Numbered from the stretch's first letter, positions 1 through 7,777 are shown. The stretch: 19,370 nucleotides of DNA from Thermoplasmatota archaeon (GCA_030605515.1 JAUWIE010000107.1:1-19370), one strand, 5' to 3'. Notes: generated by a model from the sequence alone, not told the origin. Numbers and translations are program-made.

Positions 1-2
1 CT

Positions 3-113
3 GCAATAGCTACCTATCCAGAGGAACGATACTCTGGACAGCGAGATCTCGAATGGTATAATCATCTTGTCAAAAGTCTTAAATTAGAAAAGATCCTTGT
101 CATGAGTCAATAG
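3..113 (+). CDS. C-terminal 36 residues of an unidentified protein (5' end outside window)
   Basis: The frame is open from the window edge to TAG at 111-113 and encodes 36 residues ending in KILVMSQ, with an acidic/aromatic stretch (QRDLEWYNHL) before it. No start lies inside the window, so this is the tail of a longer gene. I do not recognise the family from so short a tail. It is followed by about 150 bases without a gene and then rpiA on the same strand. The AT-rich spacer with its own TATA-like element suggests that rpiA is transcribed separately. Confidence 0.5.
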   Translation, partial: AIATYPEERYSGQRDLEWYNHLVKSLKLEKILVMSQ

Positions 114-203
114 AAGCGACATATCTCATGTCCCTACACAAAATATTATGAACCATATGGTGCTATATCTATTAATGTATCCTTAATGAGAAAAAAACGA
201 TAT

Positions 204-217
204 TTTAAATATTTAAA
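204..217 (+). promoter_or_regulatory. TATA-like palindrome upstream of rpiA
   Basis: TTTAAATATTTAAA is a perfect 14-base palindrome. If it works as the TATA element, initiation about 25 bases downstream (near 236) would leave a leader of roughly 28 bases before the TTG start at 265. A second AT-rich stretch at 232-247 is an alternative. The placement is inferred from archaeal promoter spacing only. Confidence 0.3.
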
Positions 218-255
218 CTAAAAGGCTTTTGTACTAATAATATATTACAGAGTTT

Positions 256-260
256 GGTGA
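256..260 (+). promoter_or_regulatory. Ribosome binding site that fixes the rpiA TTG start
   Basis: GGTGA matches the archaeal anti-Shine-Dalgarno sequence and sits 4 bases ahead of TTG at 265. This supports the TTG over the in-frame ATG at 280, which would cut off the first five residues. Confidence 0.55.
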
Positions 261-264
261 ATTC

Positions 265-942
265 TTGGAACAGGAAGAGATGAAAAGATTAGCAGGTGAA
301 AAAGCAACTGAACATATAGAAAATGGAATGATACTTGGACTTGGAACTGGTTCTACAGTTGAATACACCCTAAAAAAATTAGGTGAACTAGTAAAAAACG
401 GTTTAAAAATTAAAGGGATTCCAACATCTATGCATACGATGAGAATAGCAAAAGATAATAATATTCCTCTTACAACTCTTGAGGACAACCCTAAGATTGA
501 TCTCACTATTGATGGTGCTGATGAAGTTGACTCTGATTTGAATCTGATTAAGGGTGGAGGAGGAGCCCTAACAAGAGAAAAGATTATTGCTTTTAACTCA
601 AGAAAGGTGATTATTGTAATTGATGAAACAAAGGTTGTTAAAGCTCTTGGAATTGATTTTCCATTACCAGTTGAAGTTCTAAAATATGGATATCAATCGA
701 CAAAAAAAACCCTAGAAGGATTTGATTGTGAAGTCAAATTAAGAACTATAGTAAATGAGCCATTTATAACAGATAATACAAATTACATTTTAGATTGTGA
801 TTTTGATAGGATTACTGAACCTGTTCAACTTGAAAGAGAAATTAATAGTACTCTAGGTGTAGTTGAAAATGGATTATTTATTGATCTTGTTGATGAAGTA
901 ATAGTTGGGAGCAAACAAGGTATTAAAACTCTTGATAAATGA
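265..942 (+). CDS. rpiA: Ribose-5-phosphate isomerase A
   Basis: This cytoplasmic enzyme interconverts ribose 5-phosphate and ribulose 5-phosphate, supplying pentose for nucleotides (PRPP is the substrate of the PurF encoded at 10441-11874). The 225-residue length is normal for RpiA. Visible family motifs are the phosphate-binding GLGTGST near residues 25-31, DGADEVD at 83-89 and KGGGGALTREK at 96-106. D83, D86, K96 and E105 line up with the catalytic/substrate residues known from E. coli RpiA (D81, D84, K94, E103). The start is TTG, chosen because GGTGA lies 4 bases upstream and because RpiA proteins usually carry about 20 residues before the glycine-rich loop. The next gene begins 24 bases downstream on the same strand, so co-transcription is possible. 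Confidence 0.95.
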   Translation: MEQEEMKRLAGEKATEHIENGMILGLGTGSTVEYTLKKLGELVKNGLKIKGIPTSMHTMRIAKDNNIPLTTLEDNPKIDLTIDGADEVDSDLNLIKGGGGALTREKIIAFNSRKVIIVIDETKVVKALGIDFPLPVEVLKYGYQSTKKTLEGFDCEVKLRTIVNEPFITDNTNYILDCDFDRITEPVQLEREINSTLGVVENGLFIDLVDEVIVGSKQGIKTLDK

Positions 943-966
943 TGATTTTATTCTAGAATTTCTGAT

Positions 967-1626
967 ATGAAAACAAAAAATCAGTTTAAAAAGAGGGAAA
1001 AAAACTCTCTTGATATTAATGTTCATTGGTATAGACGTGTATTTCATGCTTTTGGAGCATCTTTTATAATTTATTACATGTTGTCAAATGAAATCAAATG
1101 GATATACTATTTAAAAATTATAATACCTCTCGCAGTGCTTATATTTGCTTTCATTTTAGAATGGTTAAGGCTAAATAAGAAAATCAATAATAGGTATTTT
1201 TTTGGACTTAGAGTATATGAAGAAAAAAGAATAGCAAGTTACTTATTCTTTAGTCTTGGAATGGTTATTTTATTTTTTTTCTTCCCGCAGCAAATAGCAA
1301 TTCCATGTATTATGTGTGCATGTATTGCTGATCCAATTATGGGTGAGATGAGAAATCGTTTTAATGGAAGTGAAGTATATTTTATTGGTTTTTTTGTTTG
1401 CATGCTTTTCTTTATGGTTACATGGTATAAAGCCAATATTTGGATGATGTTTATTGTCTCAATAATTGGTGCAATAGGAGCAGTTGTAGGTGAAACAAAA
1501 AAATTCAGATGGCTTGATGATGATTTTATGGTTCAGATAATCCCAGCTATTTTATTGCTTATAATTTGGAATTGTGCATTGTTTTATGGCTGGAGTTTGC
1601 CTGATCCGATAATTTATCCTTGGTGA
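967..1626 (+). CDS. Divergent dolichol/phytol kinase-like (CTP-dependent lipid kinase) membrane protein
   Basis: A 219-residue, strongly hydrophobic protein with about six to seven membrane segments. Its motif layout resembles the dolichol kinase/phytol kinase/DGK1 group: an N-terminal HWYRRVFHAFGAS (compare RK..H..G), a central ADPIMGEMRNRF (compare the DA.A...G segment) after two helices, and a late DDDFMVQIIPA (compare the DN..IP segment). In archaea such an enzyme would phosphorylate an isoprenoid alcohol or similar lipid with CTP at the membrane. That role is inference, since the motifs are degenerate. No clear ribosome binding site precedes the ATG. It starts 24 bases after rpiA, and its TGA at 1624-1626 lies within the ribosome binding site of the next gene. 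Alternative: a related cytidylyltransferase-fold membrane protein without kinase activity. Confidence 0.5.
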   Translation: MKTKNQFKKREKNSLDINVHWYRRVFHAFGASFIIYYMLSNEIKWIYYLKIIIPLAVLIFAFILEWLRLNKKINNRYFFGLRVYEEKRIASYLFFSLGMVILFFFFPQQIAIPCIMCACIADPIMGEMRNRFNGSEVYFIGFFVCMLFFMVTWYKANIWMMFIVSIIGAIGAVVGETKKFRWLDDDFMVQIIPAILLLIIWNCALFYGWSLPDPIIYPW

Positions 1627-1631
1627 AAAAA

Positions 1632-1898
1632 ATGAAAAATAGTGAAGAAAAAAGTTATGTTAACATGGATAACAAGGGGATAAAAAATATTAGAACAGAG
1701 ATATTACTAACACCATTGCTAGTTATATTACCATTAGTTGTATCGTTTCTATTAATATATGACTGGTTTATAAGGGGGTTTTCTACTGGGAATTCTGCAT
1801 ATGATGGTGAGTTGATGTTTGGAGTAATTATTTTACTAGGTAATCTTTTATTTGATGTTCCTTTTATCAAATCGCTTATAAATCTGAAAAAACAATAG
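1632..1898 (+). CDS. Small two-helix membrane protein, function unknown
   Basis: It encodes 88 residues: a polar N-terminus of about 24 residues, then two hydrophobic helices (around residues 26-46 and 62-82) and a short basic tail (LINLKKQ). The ATG at 1632 is chosen because GGTGA at 1622-1626, which contains the stop of the preceding gene, sits 5 bases upstream. TTG at 1620 and GTG at 1623 are in-frame alternatives but would begin inside that site. The tight spacing implies translational coupling to the lipid-kinase-like gene, so a role in the same membrane process is possible. I do not recognise a family. Confidence 0.6.
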   Translation: MKNSEEKSYVNMDNKGIKNIRTEILLTPLLVILPLVVSFLLIYDWFIRGFSTGNSAYDGELMFGVIILLGNLLFDVPFIKSLINLKKQ

Positions 1899-1911
1899 AA
1901 AAATTATTTCC

Positions 1912-4155
1912 TTATTTAACATATTTTAATTCATAAAATATTGGTAAGATTAAAGCTGCTGCTACACATGATAATGCAGTCATTACTATGACAACAAGTC
2001 CAAATTGCTGAAGTGCTGGTATGTTTACAAAATAAATAGCGATTAAACCTGCTATCGTTGTTGATGCTGCTTCTACAAGAGATAGACCCGTTTTTTCTAT
2101 TGCAATTCTAGTTGCATCATTTTTTGATCGTCCTTTAGCTAGTTCTTCTCTTACTCTTTGAGTGATATGAACACCATAGTCAATACCTATTCCTATCATA
2201 ATAGACGCAATTGAAATAGTTACAACTGATAATGGAATATCTAATCCTACAAGGAAACCTGGTTCCCACATTAAAACAAAACCAACAGGAATAATTGTTA
2301 AGAATCCATAAATTGAGGAGTTGAATATAATTATCAATGCTGCAAGCACAAGCAACAAAGCAATGATTAATGAGCGTATTTGTTCATCTGTTAATTTTTT
2401 ATTAATAGCTACATTTACCGCGTCTTGACCAGTAAGTTCAGATATTCTACCGTTATGAGGGATATAAGTTGCTTCTGCAATATTGTTAATTTTATTTACT
2501 AGAACTTCAGTTTCCTCAACTCCAATCCCTACAGGAATTGATACAATTACTAATGTCTTGGAGAAATCTTCATCAATCAGCCCTTCTTTTGCAATCATAT
2601 CAAATAGTACTTCATCAATTCCGACAAAATCATTTATTTTATCAATAATTGATTTTCTTTCAAGGATATCATTTGCTTCTTTGATACTATCAATTATAGG
2701 AGAATAAACAGATACTCCTTGTTCTCTTATTTTTTCTTCCATATCATATATTGCATTAATAACTTCAGGATATGTAAAACCCTGAGGATCTGTTTCAATT
2801 AAAAACGCATTGAAATTTGAGCCACCGCCAAATTCTTTTGAATATTCTTGTAATTTTTCAATTTCAGGAATACCCTTTGGTGCTAACTCAATATAGTTTA
2901 CATCGGTTTTTACTAATGGCATAACTATTAATGACATAACTACGAAAAAACCTGCAATTGTAACTATTCTCTTTTTATTTTCAACAGCGAATCTAGCAAA
3001 TTTTTTCCAACTGGAGCTAACACCGTTTTTCTCAAATTTTAGTACTAATACGAGACAGGGGACAAGTATTATTGAAGAAATAAAACAAAATAGAATCCCA
3101 ATAGCACATGCAAAACCAAAAGCAATCATAGGTGACATACTTGATATCATAAGGGAGCTGAAGCCGATTATTGTTGTAACCATTGAGAGAAATATAGCCT
3201 TCCCTGTGGATTTCAGTGTTTTTTCCATTCTATCTATTTTATCTTCGATAGTATGTTCCTCTGAGAATCTGTTCATTAAATGAATTGAGTAATCAACACC
3301 AAGTCCCAATAGTAAAGCTACAACTGAGATAGAAATAAAGGTAAGTTCTGGTTGAACTAATCCTAAAACTCCAAATGTTAATCCAAGAGCAAAAGCAGGT
3401 GGTAAGAAGGCAATTATTATACCTTTGATTGTTCGATGGAAAAGGAAAATGACAATTGAGATAAAAACAAGCGCAATTGGGAATATATACAACAAATTCT
3501 TCATGCTGTCTTCTTGAATTGCATACTGCATAGCAATAGTACCAGTTACTGTCATCTCTGCATAATAATTACCGCTTTTTTCAACAGCATTTTTTGTTCT
3601 ATCAAGAACTTCCTTGAAATCTGCATCTCTTTCTAGTTGAATTATTATAATACCTACTTTGTAAGTATTTGTGAAAAGTAGCCCTTTTGCTTCTTGAGCA
3701 ATAGTTCTTGCTAGATATCTTGTTATGAGGTTTTCATCATCAGGAATTTTGTTTTTTCCTGTTCCACCAAGTCCGCCGACAATGTATGGTTTTGAATTTT
3801 CTTCTTTTATTAATGATGCTATGCTTCTGACAGAATAAACACCATCTTGCATTCCTTTATCATTTTCAAACGTGTTTATTTTAGAGCTGACTCGATCCAT
3901 TTCTTTTAATACATCAGGGTCGCGTAAATCATCTGCTTCAACATAAATTATTATTGTAGAACCTATTTGAAACTCTTTATCTATTTTAATCCATAATTGT
4001 ATTACTGGGTCATCTCTTGGTAGGAAATTGTTTAAATTTGATGACATGTAAACATTTGTAGCCTGTAGACCTATGATTAGAGTAATTATAGTGAACACTA
4101 ACAGAACCGTTTTTGGTCTTTGCACAAATAGTTTTGCAATTGGTTTAATGTTCAT
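1912..4155 (-). CDS. RND/MMPL superfamily exporter (archaeal COG1033 type)
   Basis: A 747-residue protein with the duplicated RND architecture. One N-terminal helix (about 15-35) leads to a large outer domain (about 36-215) and five helices (about 219-375), and the whole pattern repeats in the second half (helix near 394-412, outer domain, helices from about 592). Both halves carry the helix-4 signature: GLGVDYSIHLMNRF in the first and GIGIDYGVHITQRV in the second, the buried acidic/polar segment linked to proton-driven transport in this family. Archaeal members of this class are predicted lipid, hopanoid-like or drug exporters, and the substrate here is unknown. Its ATG overlaps the stop of the upstream winged-helix gene (ATGA), so the two form a translationally coupled pair, and the regulator probably controls this exporter. 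Confidence 0.88.
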   Translation of the reverse strand: MNIKPIAKLFVQRPKTVLLVFTIITLIIGLQATNVYMSSNLNNFLPRDDPVIQLWIKIDKEFQIGSTIIIYVEADDLRDPDVLKEMDRVSSKINTFENDKGMQDGVYSVRSIASLIKEENSKPYIVGGLGGTGKNKIPDDENLITRYLARTIAQEAKGLLFTNTYKVGIIIIQLERDADFKEVLDRTKNAVEKSGNYYAEMTVTGTIAMQYAIQEDSMKNLLYIFPIALVFISIVIFLFHRTIKGIIIAFLPPAFALGLTFGVLGLVQPELTFISISVVALLLGLGVDYSIHLMNRFSEEHTIEDKIDRMEKTLKSTGKAIFLSMVTTIIGFSSLMISSMSPMIAFGFACAIGILFCFISSIILVPCLVLVLKFEKNGVSSSWKKFARFAVENKKRIVTIAGFFVVMSLIVMPLVKTDVNYIELAPKGIPEIEKLQEYSKEFGGGSNFNAFLIETDPQGFTYPEVINAIYDMEEKIREQGVSVYSPIIDSIKEANDILERKSIIDKINDFVGIDEVLFDMIAKEGLIDEDFSKTLVIVSIPVGIGVEETEVLVNKINNIAEATYIPHNGRISELTGQDAVNVAINKKLTDEQIRSLIIALLLVLAALIIIFNSSIYGFLTIIPVGFVLMWEPGFLVGLDIPLSVVTISIASIMIGIGIDYGVHITQRVREELAKGRSKNDATRIAIEKTGLSLVEAASTTIAGLIAIYFVNIPALQQFGLVVIVMTALSCVAAALILPIFYELKYVK

Positions 4156-4556
4156 GTTTTATCAACTCGCTCATAGATTTTTATCTTGACAGATTTGTAG
4201 TTATCCCCTGTTTTTGCAGAAAAAGCTAGATTTGCGATTTTATTGAGTCTACCTTCTATTTCATGTGCATATCTCTCTAAAAGTTTAACAGGAGAAATAG
4301 CGTAATAGAGGTATGGGTTTTTTCCAATGCTATCGTTTTTGAGTTTTTTTCTATAAATCAATTTTTGATCAAACATCTTTGAAAGTGTCTCGCGTACGGT
4401 GCTTGGATGGAGTTTTGTTCCTTTTATTATCTGTTCACTTTTCGCCCCGTTTTTTCTAAGAAGAAAAATGTAAACACGTGATCTAGCTCTGGATTTCAGT
4501 ATTTCACTAATTGCTTTTTCTATGCTTTTGTCTCTTGTTATCCTAGATCTCTGCAT
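4152..4556 (-). CDS. Winged-helix transcriptional regulator of the RND exporter
   Basis: A 134-residue basic protein. A winged helix-turn-helix spans roughly residues 18-85: the recognition helix segment is LHPSTVRETLSKMFDQKL and the wing is the basic stretch around YRKKLKNDS. A C-terminal helix (about 92-112) could mediate dimerisation. It resembles the ArsR/MarR/TrmB fold class, and no metal-binding cysteine cluster is visible. It ends in ATGA with the exporter gene, as a regulator encoded first in its own operon would. The divergent spacer to the metal transporter is rich in dyads, one of which overlaps the putative TATA element of this gene, so autoregulation is plausible. Start: ATG at 4556 with GGTG about 8 bases upstream. 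Confidence 0.8.
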   Translation of the reverse strand: MQRSRITRDKSIEKAISEILKSRARSRVYIFLLRKNGAKSEQIIKGTKLHPSTVRETLSKMFDQKLIYRKKLKNDSIGKNPYLYYAISPVKLLERYAHEIEGRLNKIANLAFSAKTGDNYKSVKIKIYERVDKT

Positions 4557-4601
4557 TAATACTGCACCATTTTTATTTTATTTTAATAATAATTACGTTG
4601 T

Positions 4602-4615
4602 TTTAAACGTTTAAA
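4602..4615. promoter_or_regulatory. 14-base palindrome overlapping the regulator-exporter promoter
   Basis: TTTAAACGTTTAAA is a perfect palindrome about 50 bases upstream of the regulator ATG. Read on the minus strand it supplies an AT-rich TATA-like element with a CG centre, so a dimer bound here would block initiation. It is a candidate operator for the winged-helix protein. Confidence 0.4.
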
Positions 4616-4628
4616 TAGTTTTCCATTA

Positions 4629-4647
4629 TGTCGGCTTAAAAACGACA
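4629..4647. repeat. Inverted repeat TGTCG-N9-CGACA (candidate operator 1)
   Basis: Arms TGTCG (4629-4633) and CGACA (4643-4647) are separated by 9 bases. The inner TCG/CGA edges and the 9-base gap recur exactly in the next inverted repeat, 27 bases away centre to centre. Confidence 0.4.
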
Positions 4648-4651
4648 AAAC

Positions 4652-4678
4652 ATTTTATCGGAAAAAAGGCGATAAAAT
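4652..4678. repeat. Inverted repeat ATTTTATCG-N9-CGATAAAAT (candidate operator 2)
   Basis: Perfect 9-base arms at 4652-4660 and 4670-4678 surround a 9-base purine-rich gap. Arm length and identity make chance unlikely even in AT-rich DNA. It lies in the middle of the divergent spacer between the regulator and the metal transporter, where a shared operator would sit. Confidence 0.5.
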
Positions 4679-4693
4679 TAATATAAAATAGAA

Positions 4694-4722
4694 GTTTCAA
4701 AAACTTTTAATTAGCTTGAAAC
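4694..4722. repeat. Inverted repeat GTTTCAA-N15-TTGAAAC upstream of the metal transporter
   Basis: Perfect 7-base arms at 4694-4700 and 4716-4722 enclose 15 bases. It lies 34 bases ahead of the transporter ATG, around the expected start of transcription. It could be an operator or, if transcribed, a leader stem. Confidence 0.3.
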
Positions 4723-4755
4723 ATTAAGCACCATTATAAAAAAGTGGAACACAAA

Positions 4756-5364
4756 ATGCCAATAAAAAAAACAATAAAAAGATGGAAACAGTACAGTGAT
4801 ATCTCTGAAGTAGGATCTATAACCCGCAGATATTTTGTTATGAATGCTTTTGATGGTGCACTTACGATGCTTGGAGTTATAATAGGAGCTTATGTTGCAG
4901 GAATACCTGAACCTATCCCAATTATTAGCGCCGGTATTGCTGGATCAATAGCAATGGGTGCGTCAGGTATGAGTGGAGCTTATATGACTGAAAAAGCAGA
5001 ACGAACAAAAAAACTAAAAGAATTAGAAAAAGCAATGCTTACTGACATGACAAATGGTTTACATGATAAATCACATAGATTCGCAACGATTTTTGCAGCA
5101 ATCGTGGATGGTGTATCTCCCGCAATTGCAGCTATGATAGTAGTATCACCATTTTTTATAGTTCATTATGGTTTGATTACATTTGAAACTGCTTTTTTGA
5201 CATGTGTAGTCCTTACGCTCACCATATTGGCATTATTGGGTATTTATCTTGCTAAAATCAGTGATGAAAGTATGATCAGATATGGCGTTCAAATGCTAAT
5301 AGTTGGGCTTATTACAGCAGCTCTATGTATTGGAACATCATTATTGCTTGGTGGCAATATATAA
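4756..5364 (+). CDS. VIT1/CCC1-family iron/manganese transporter
   Basis: A 202-residue integral membrane protein of the VIT1/CCC1 (DUF125) family, which moves Fe2+ or Mn2+ across membranes. The first helix carries the family signature (FVMNAFDGALTMLGVIIGAY, with the conserved Asp-Gly), followed by SAGIAGSIAMGASGMSGAYM in the second helix and a charged cytoplasmic stretch (TEKAERTKKLKELEKAM) where family members bind metal. Three further helices follow, five in all, the usual number. The ATG at 4756 is used; an in-frame GTG at 4744 would add four residues and neither has a clear ribosome binding site. It is divergent from the winged-helix regulator, with which it shares a dyad-rich spacer. 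Metal specificity cannot be read from the sequence. Confidence 0.85.
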   Translation: MPIKKTIKRWKQYSDISEVGSITRRYFVMNAFDGALTMLGVIIGAYVAGIPEPIPIISAGIAGSIAMGASGMSGAYMTEKAERTKKLKELEKAMLTDMTNGLHDKSHRFATIFAAIVDGVSPAIAAMIVVSPFFIVHYGLITFETAFLTCVVLTLTILALLGIYLAKISDESMIRYGVQMLIVGLITAALCIGTSLLLGGNI

Positions 5365-5367
5365 TAC

Positions 5368-5395
5368 ATTAACAAATCTAATTTTCATTGTTAAT
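5368..5395 (+). terminator. Stem-loop just after the metal transporter
   Basis: Perfect 8-base arms ATTAACAA (5368-5375) and TTGTTAAT (5388-5395) with a 12-base loop begin 4 bases past the stop codon. No long T tract follows directly, so this may be an mRNA 3' end stabiliser rather than a strong terminator. Confidence 0.35.
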
Positions 5396-5496
5396 TTAGC
5401 CCTCCATTACATTTTTATAACTGGTTTAGATATTTAATTTATTTAAAAATTACCGATAGATTAAAATGCAACTTCTCTATATAATATCTGAGGTTT

Positions 5497-5526
5497 CTCC
5501 ATTAATAACGGAGGATATATAAAAAT
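5497..5526 (+). promoter_or_regulatory. Promoter of the secreted repeat protein, with CTCC/GGAG dyad
   Basis: A strong TATA-like run (TATATAAAAATA, about 5515-5526) is preceded by a purine-rich GGAGGA that could serve as the BRE. CTCC (5497-5500) and GGAG (5510-5513) form a small inverted repeat touching it. Initiation would fall near 5541, next to the GGAGG ribosome binding site at 5542-5546, giving a very short leader to the ATG at 5558. Confidence 0.45.
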
Positions 5527-5557
5527 ATACCATGGAAAATGGGAGGCAAATATAAAG

Positions 5558-7678
5558 ATGAAAAGAAAAACTGCAATGTGTATAATTGTTGTGCTGTTAA
5601 TGGTTTCTTCCATTTTTACAGCTGCAAATGCAACGCAACTATGTAAAGGAAATAAAAATATATTATCAGAATGTCCACCAGATCCACCCGGCACTCTTGA
5701 TTTTGTTAAACAAGTATGGACTGGTGAATATTGGGACTCTGAGACAACTGTTGAAGAAAATGGAACTATACGATTTAAAATAACATTGACATATCATAAA
5801 CATCCAGAAAATCCTCATAGTGATTGGACCTTGAAAGATATCCATATTACTGATTATCTACCTGAGGATATGGTTTTTGCAGGTAATGCGAGTTTCAGTA
5901 ATGGAGCTTATACAAATACTATTGTAGATGGTAATGAACTTAGATGGAACTATCCAGGATGCTGTTTTACATTATATGATAATGAGAGCATGTCAATTGA
6001 ATTTGACACGATTTTAGAATATGAATATAGTGAAGGATTATATTACGAAAACATTGCAACAGTAAATGCATCTGAATGTACTCAACATGAACATAGTGCT
6101 ATATCTAATGTAACTGTATATATTGAGGATCCAAAACAAGTTGATTTTGAAAAACTTGTATGGGATCCTGAACTAAAGGGTTGGGTTGACGAGCTGCCTA
6201 AGGTTCGTAAAGACGAAAACATTAGATTCCAGCTAACTGTAACATATTATGGAAGTGGCATAATTAAATGTATGAAAGTTGAAGATTTTTTACCAGAGAC
6301 GTGCCTTGAATATATTGGTAATGAGGAATTTACTTATCCAAACGAAGAGTTTTTTGAAGATCCAGAAATCACCGTATCTGGAGACAAGAAATATGTTGAA
6401 TGGAACTGGGGAAATGTCCTTTTTTATCTCAATCACGATGAAAGTGTTATAATTGAATTTGATGCAAAGGTCATAAATTATTGTAAATGTAATGTGACAA
6501 ACTATGCCTATGTATATTTATCTAGTTGTAGTGACTGTCCTATTATTGAGGCTGAGGATTATGTAACTATAGGATGTTTTCCACCGGATTCAAGCTTTGA
6601 AAAAAAGGTACAAGAAGGAAATTACTGGGTAGATGAAACAGCTGTTTGTGTTGATGATTTAATTAAATTCAGATTTGCTTTGACATATTTTGGTAACTAT
6701 AATTTATCAAATATTAGAATAGTTGATGAGCTACCTTGCTGTCTTGAATATAAAAATAATGCAAAAATAGGATGGTATGTCGGAGAATCTATACAATGGA
6801 CACCATTTGATGGTGATATATCAGAAGATGGTAAAACAATATGGTTTAATCTAACAGGAAATCTTGGTGATGGAACCACGCTTTATTTAATATTTGATGC
6901 ACTAGTCATAGGAGCCACTGGTTGTGGCTGTAACGGCATCAACACAGCAACTGTTACCGCATTTGAATATGAAGAAAATAATTTTGAATTAACCGATACT
7001 GCAAAAATAACATCAAGCAACAATAACAGACCATGTCCACCATATATCTATGGAGATGAAACCGGTAGAGTAGACGAGGTTCTTACATTCTATATTAAAG
7101 CTCTAGATTACGACGGCGATGATGTATCCTATTTCATTGACTGGGGCGATGAATACGATGATGAAGAATCTTCCTATCAAGATTGGATAGGACCTTTTGA
7201 ATCAGGTGAAGAAATTCAAGTAACTCATAGCTGGTATTATGAAGGGACATACAAAGTCAAAGTAAAAGCAAAAGATACACATAACGCAGAGAGCATCTGG
7301 TCAAACATATTATATGTAGAAATTAACAGTCAATCAGAGTCGAATCTGGATATAAGTATCCATAGAATCGGTTTTGGTCGGATATGTGCTGATATTATAA
7401 ACTCAGGAGATGAAAATGTTTCCGATATTAACTGGAATTTATCTGTACAAGGCGGAGTACTCAGTAGAATCAATGTACTATCTGAAGGTTATATCGAAAT
7501 GATGGATTCAGGTAGCACAGAAACCGTATGTACCCAGAGTGGATCAATTAAACGTGGATTAGGACGTATAACAGTTACGGTTACAGTTACTATGGATGGT
7601 AAGGAGCCGATAACAGAAACTGCAAATGGTTTTGTCATTGGAAGATTAGTGATAGTACGGCCATTAATAAGAAGATAA
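5558..7678 (+). CDS. Secreted cysteine-rich surface protein with three DUF11-like repeats and a PKD domain
   Basis: The 706 residues begin with a signal peptide (positive MKRK, hydrophobic core about 7-20, likely cut after TAANA near 25). Three related beta-rich repeats follow at about 45-190, 192-340 and 341-488, each running from F-[VE]-K through a LTY strand and a D-x-LP motif to a final N-x-A strand, the pattern of DUF11/isopeptide-type surface repeats. A PKD domain (about 491-590: DWGDEYDD, then the strand EGTYKVKVKAKD) and a C-terminal beta domain (about 596-706) complete it. The mature part has 20 cysteines, including CC, CxC and CxxC pairs. There is no C-terminal membrane helix, so attachment is not obvious. 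The likely role is in the cell envelope, adhesion or substrate binding. An IR overlaps the stop codon. Confidence 0.8.
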   Translation: MKRKTAMCIIVVLLMVSSIFTAANATQLCKGNKNILSECPPDPPGTLDFVKQVWTGEYWDSETTVEENGTIRFKITLTYHKHPENPHSDWTLKDIHITDYLPEDMVFAGNASFSNGAYTNTIVDGNELRWNYPGCCFTLYDNESMSIEFDTILEYEYSEGLYYENIATVNASECTQHEHSAISNVTVYIEDPKQVDFEKLVWDPELKGWVDELPKVRKDENIRFQLTVTYYGSGIIKCMKVEDFLPETCLEYIGNEEFTYPNEEFFEDPEITVSGDKKYVEWNWGNVLFYLNHDESVIIEFDAKVINYCKCNVTNYAYVYLSSCSDCPIIEAEDYVTIGCFPPDSSFEKKVQEGNYWVDETAVCVDDLIKFRFALTYFGNYNLSNIRIVDELPCCLEYKNNAKIGWYVGESIQWTPFDGDISEDGKTIWFNLTGNLGDGTTLYLIFDALVIGATGCGCNGINTATVTAFEYEENNFELTDTAKITSSNNNRPCPPYIYGDETGRVDEVLTFYIKALDYDGDDVSYFIDWGDEYDDEESSYQDWIGPFESGEEIQVTHSWYYEGTYKVKVKAKDTHNAESIWSNILYVEINSQSESNLDISIHRIGFGRICADIINSGDENVSDINWNLSVQGGVLSRINVLSEGYIEMMDSGSTETVCTQSGSIKRGLGRITVTVTVTMDGKEPITETANGFVIGRLVIVRPLIRR

Positions 7679-7700
7679 GTTTATCTTCTTTCCTCCTTTT
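7669..7700 (+). terminator. Stem-loop overlapping the stop codon, followed by a T-rich tract
   Basis: Ten-base perfect arms AAGAAGATAA (7669-7678) and TTATCTTCTT (7681-7690) are separated only by GT; opening one pair gives a 4-base loop. The left arm contains the TAA stop of the secreted protein. A pyrimidine-rich, T-rich tract follows. It probably ends the transcript of the upstream gene. Confidence 0.5.
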
Positions 7701-7777
7701 TATTATTTCAATACAGTGGTTTTATTTAAGGATAGTATATTTCTGTATTAACTGTTAGAAGTCTGAGTGTAAGCAAT

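Noticed and set aside
7574..7591. Three tandem GTTACN hexamers
   Set aside because: They encode a Val-Thr beta strand inside the surface protein, so the repeat follows from the protein sequence.
7710..7749. AATACAG ... CTGTATT inverted repeat ahead of the DUF357 gene
   Set aside because: Seven-base arms with a 26-base gap; no matching site elsewhere and no positional support.
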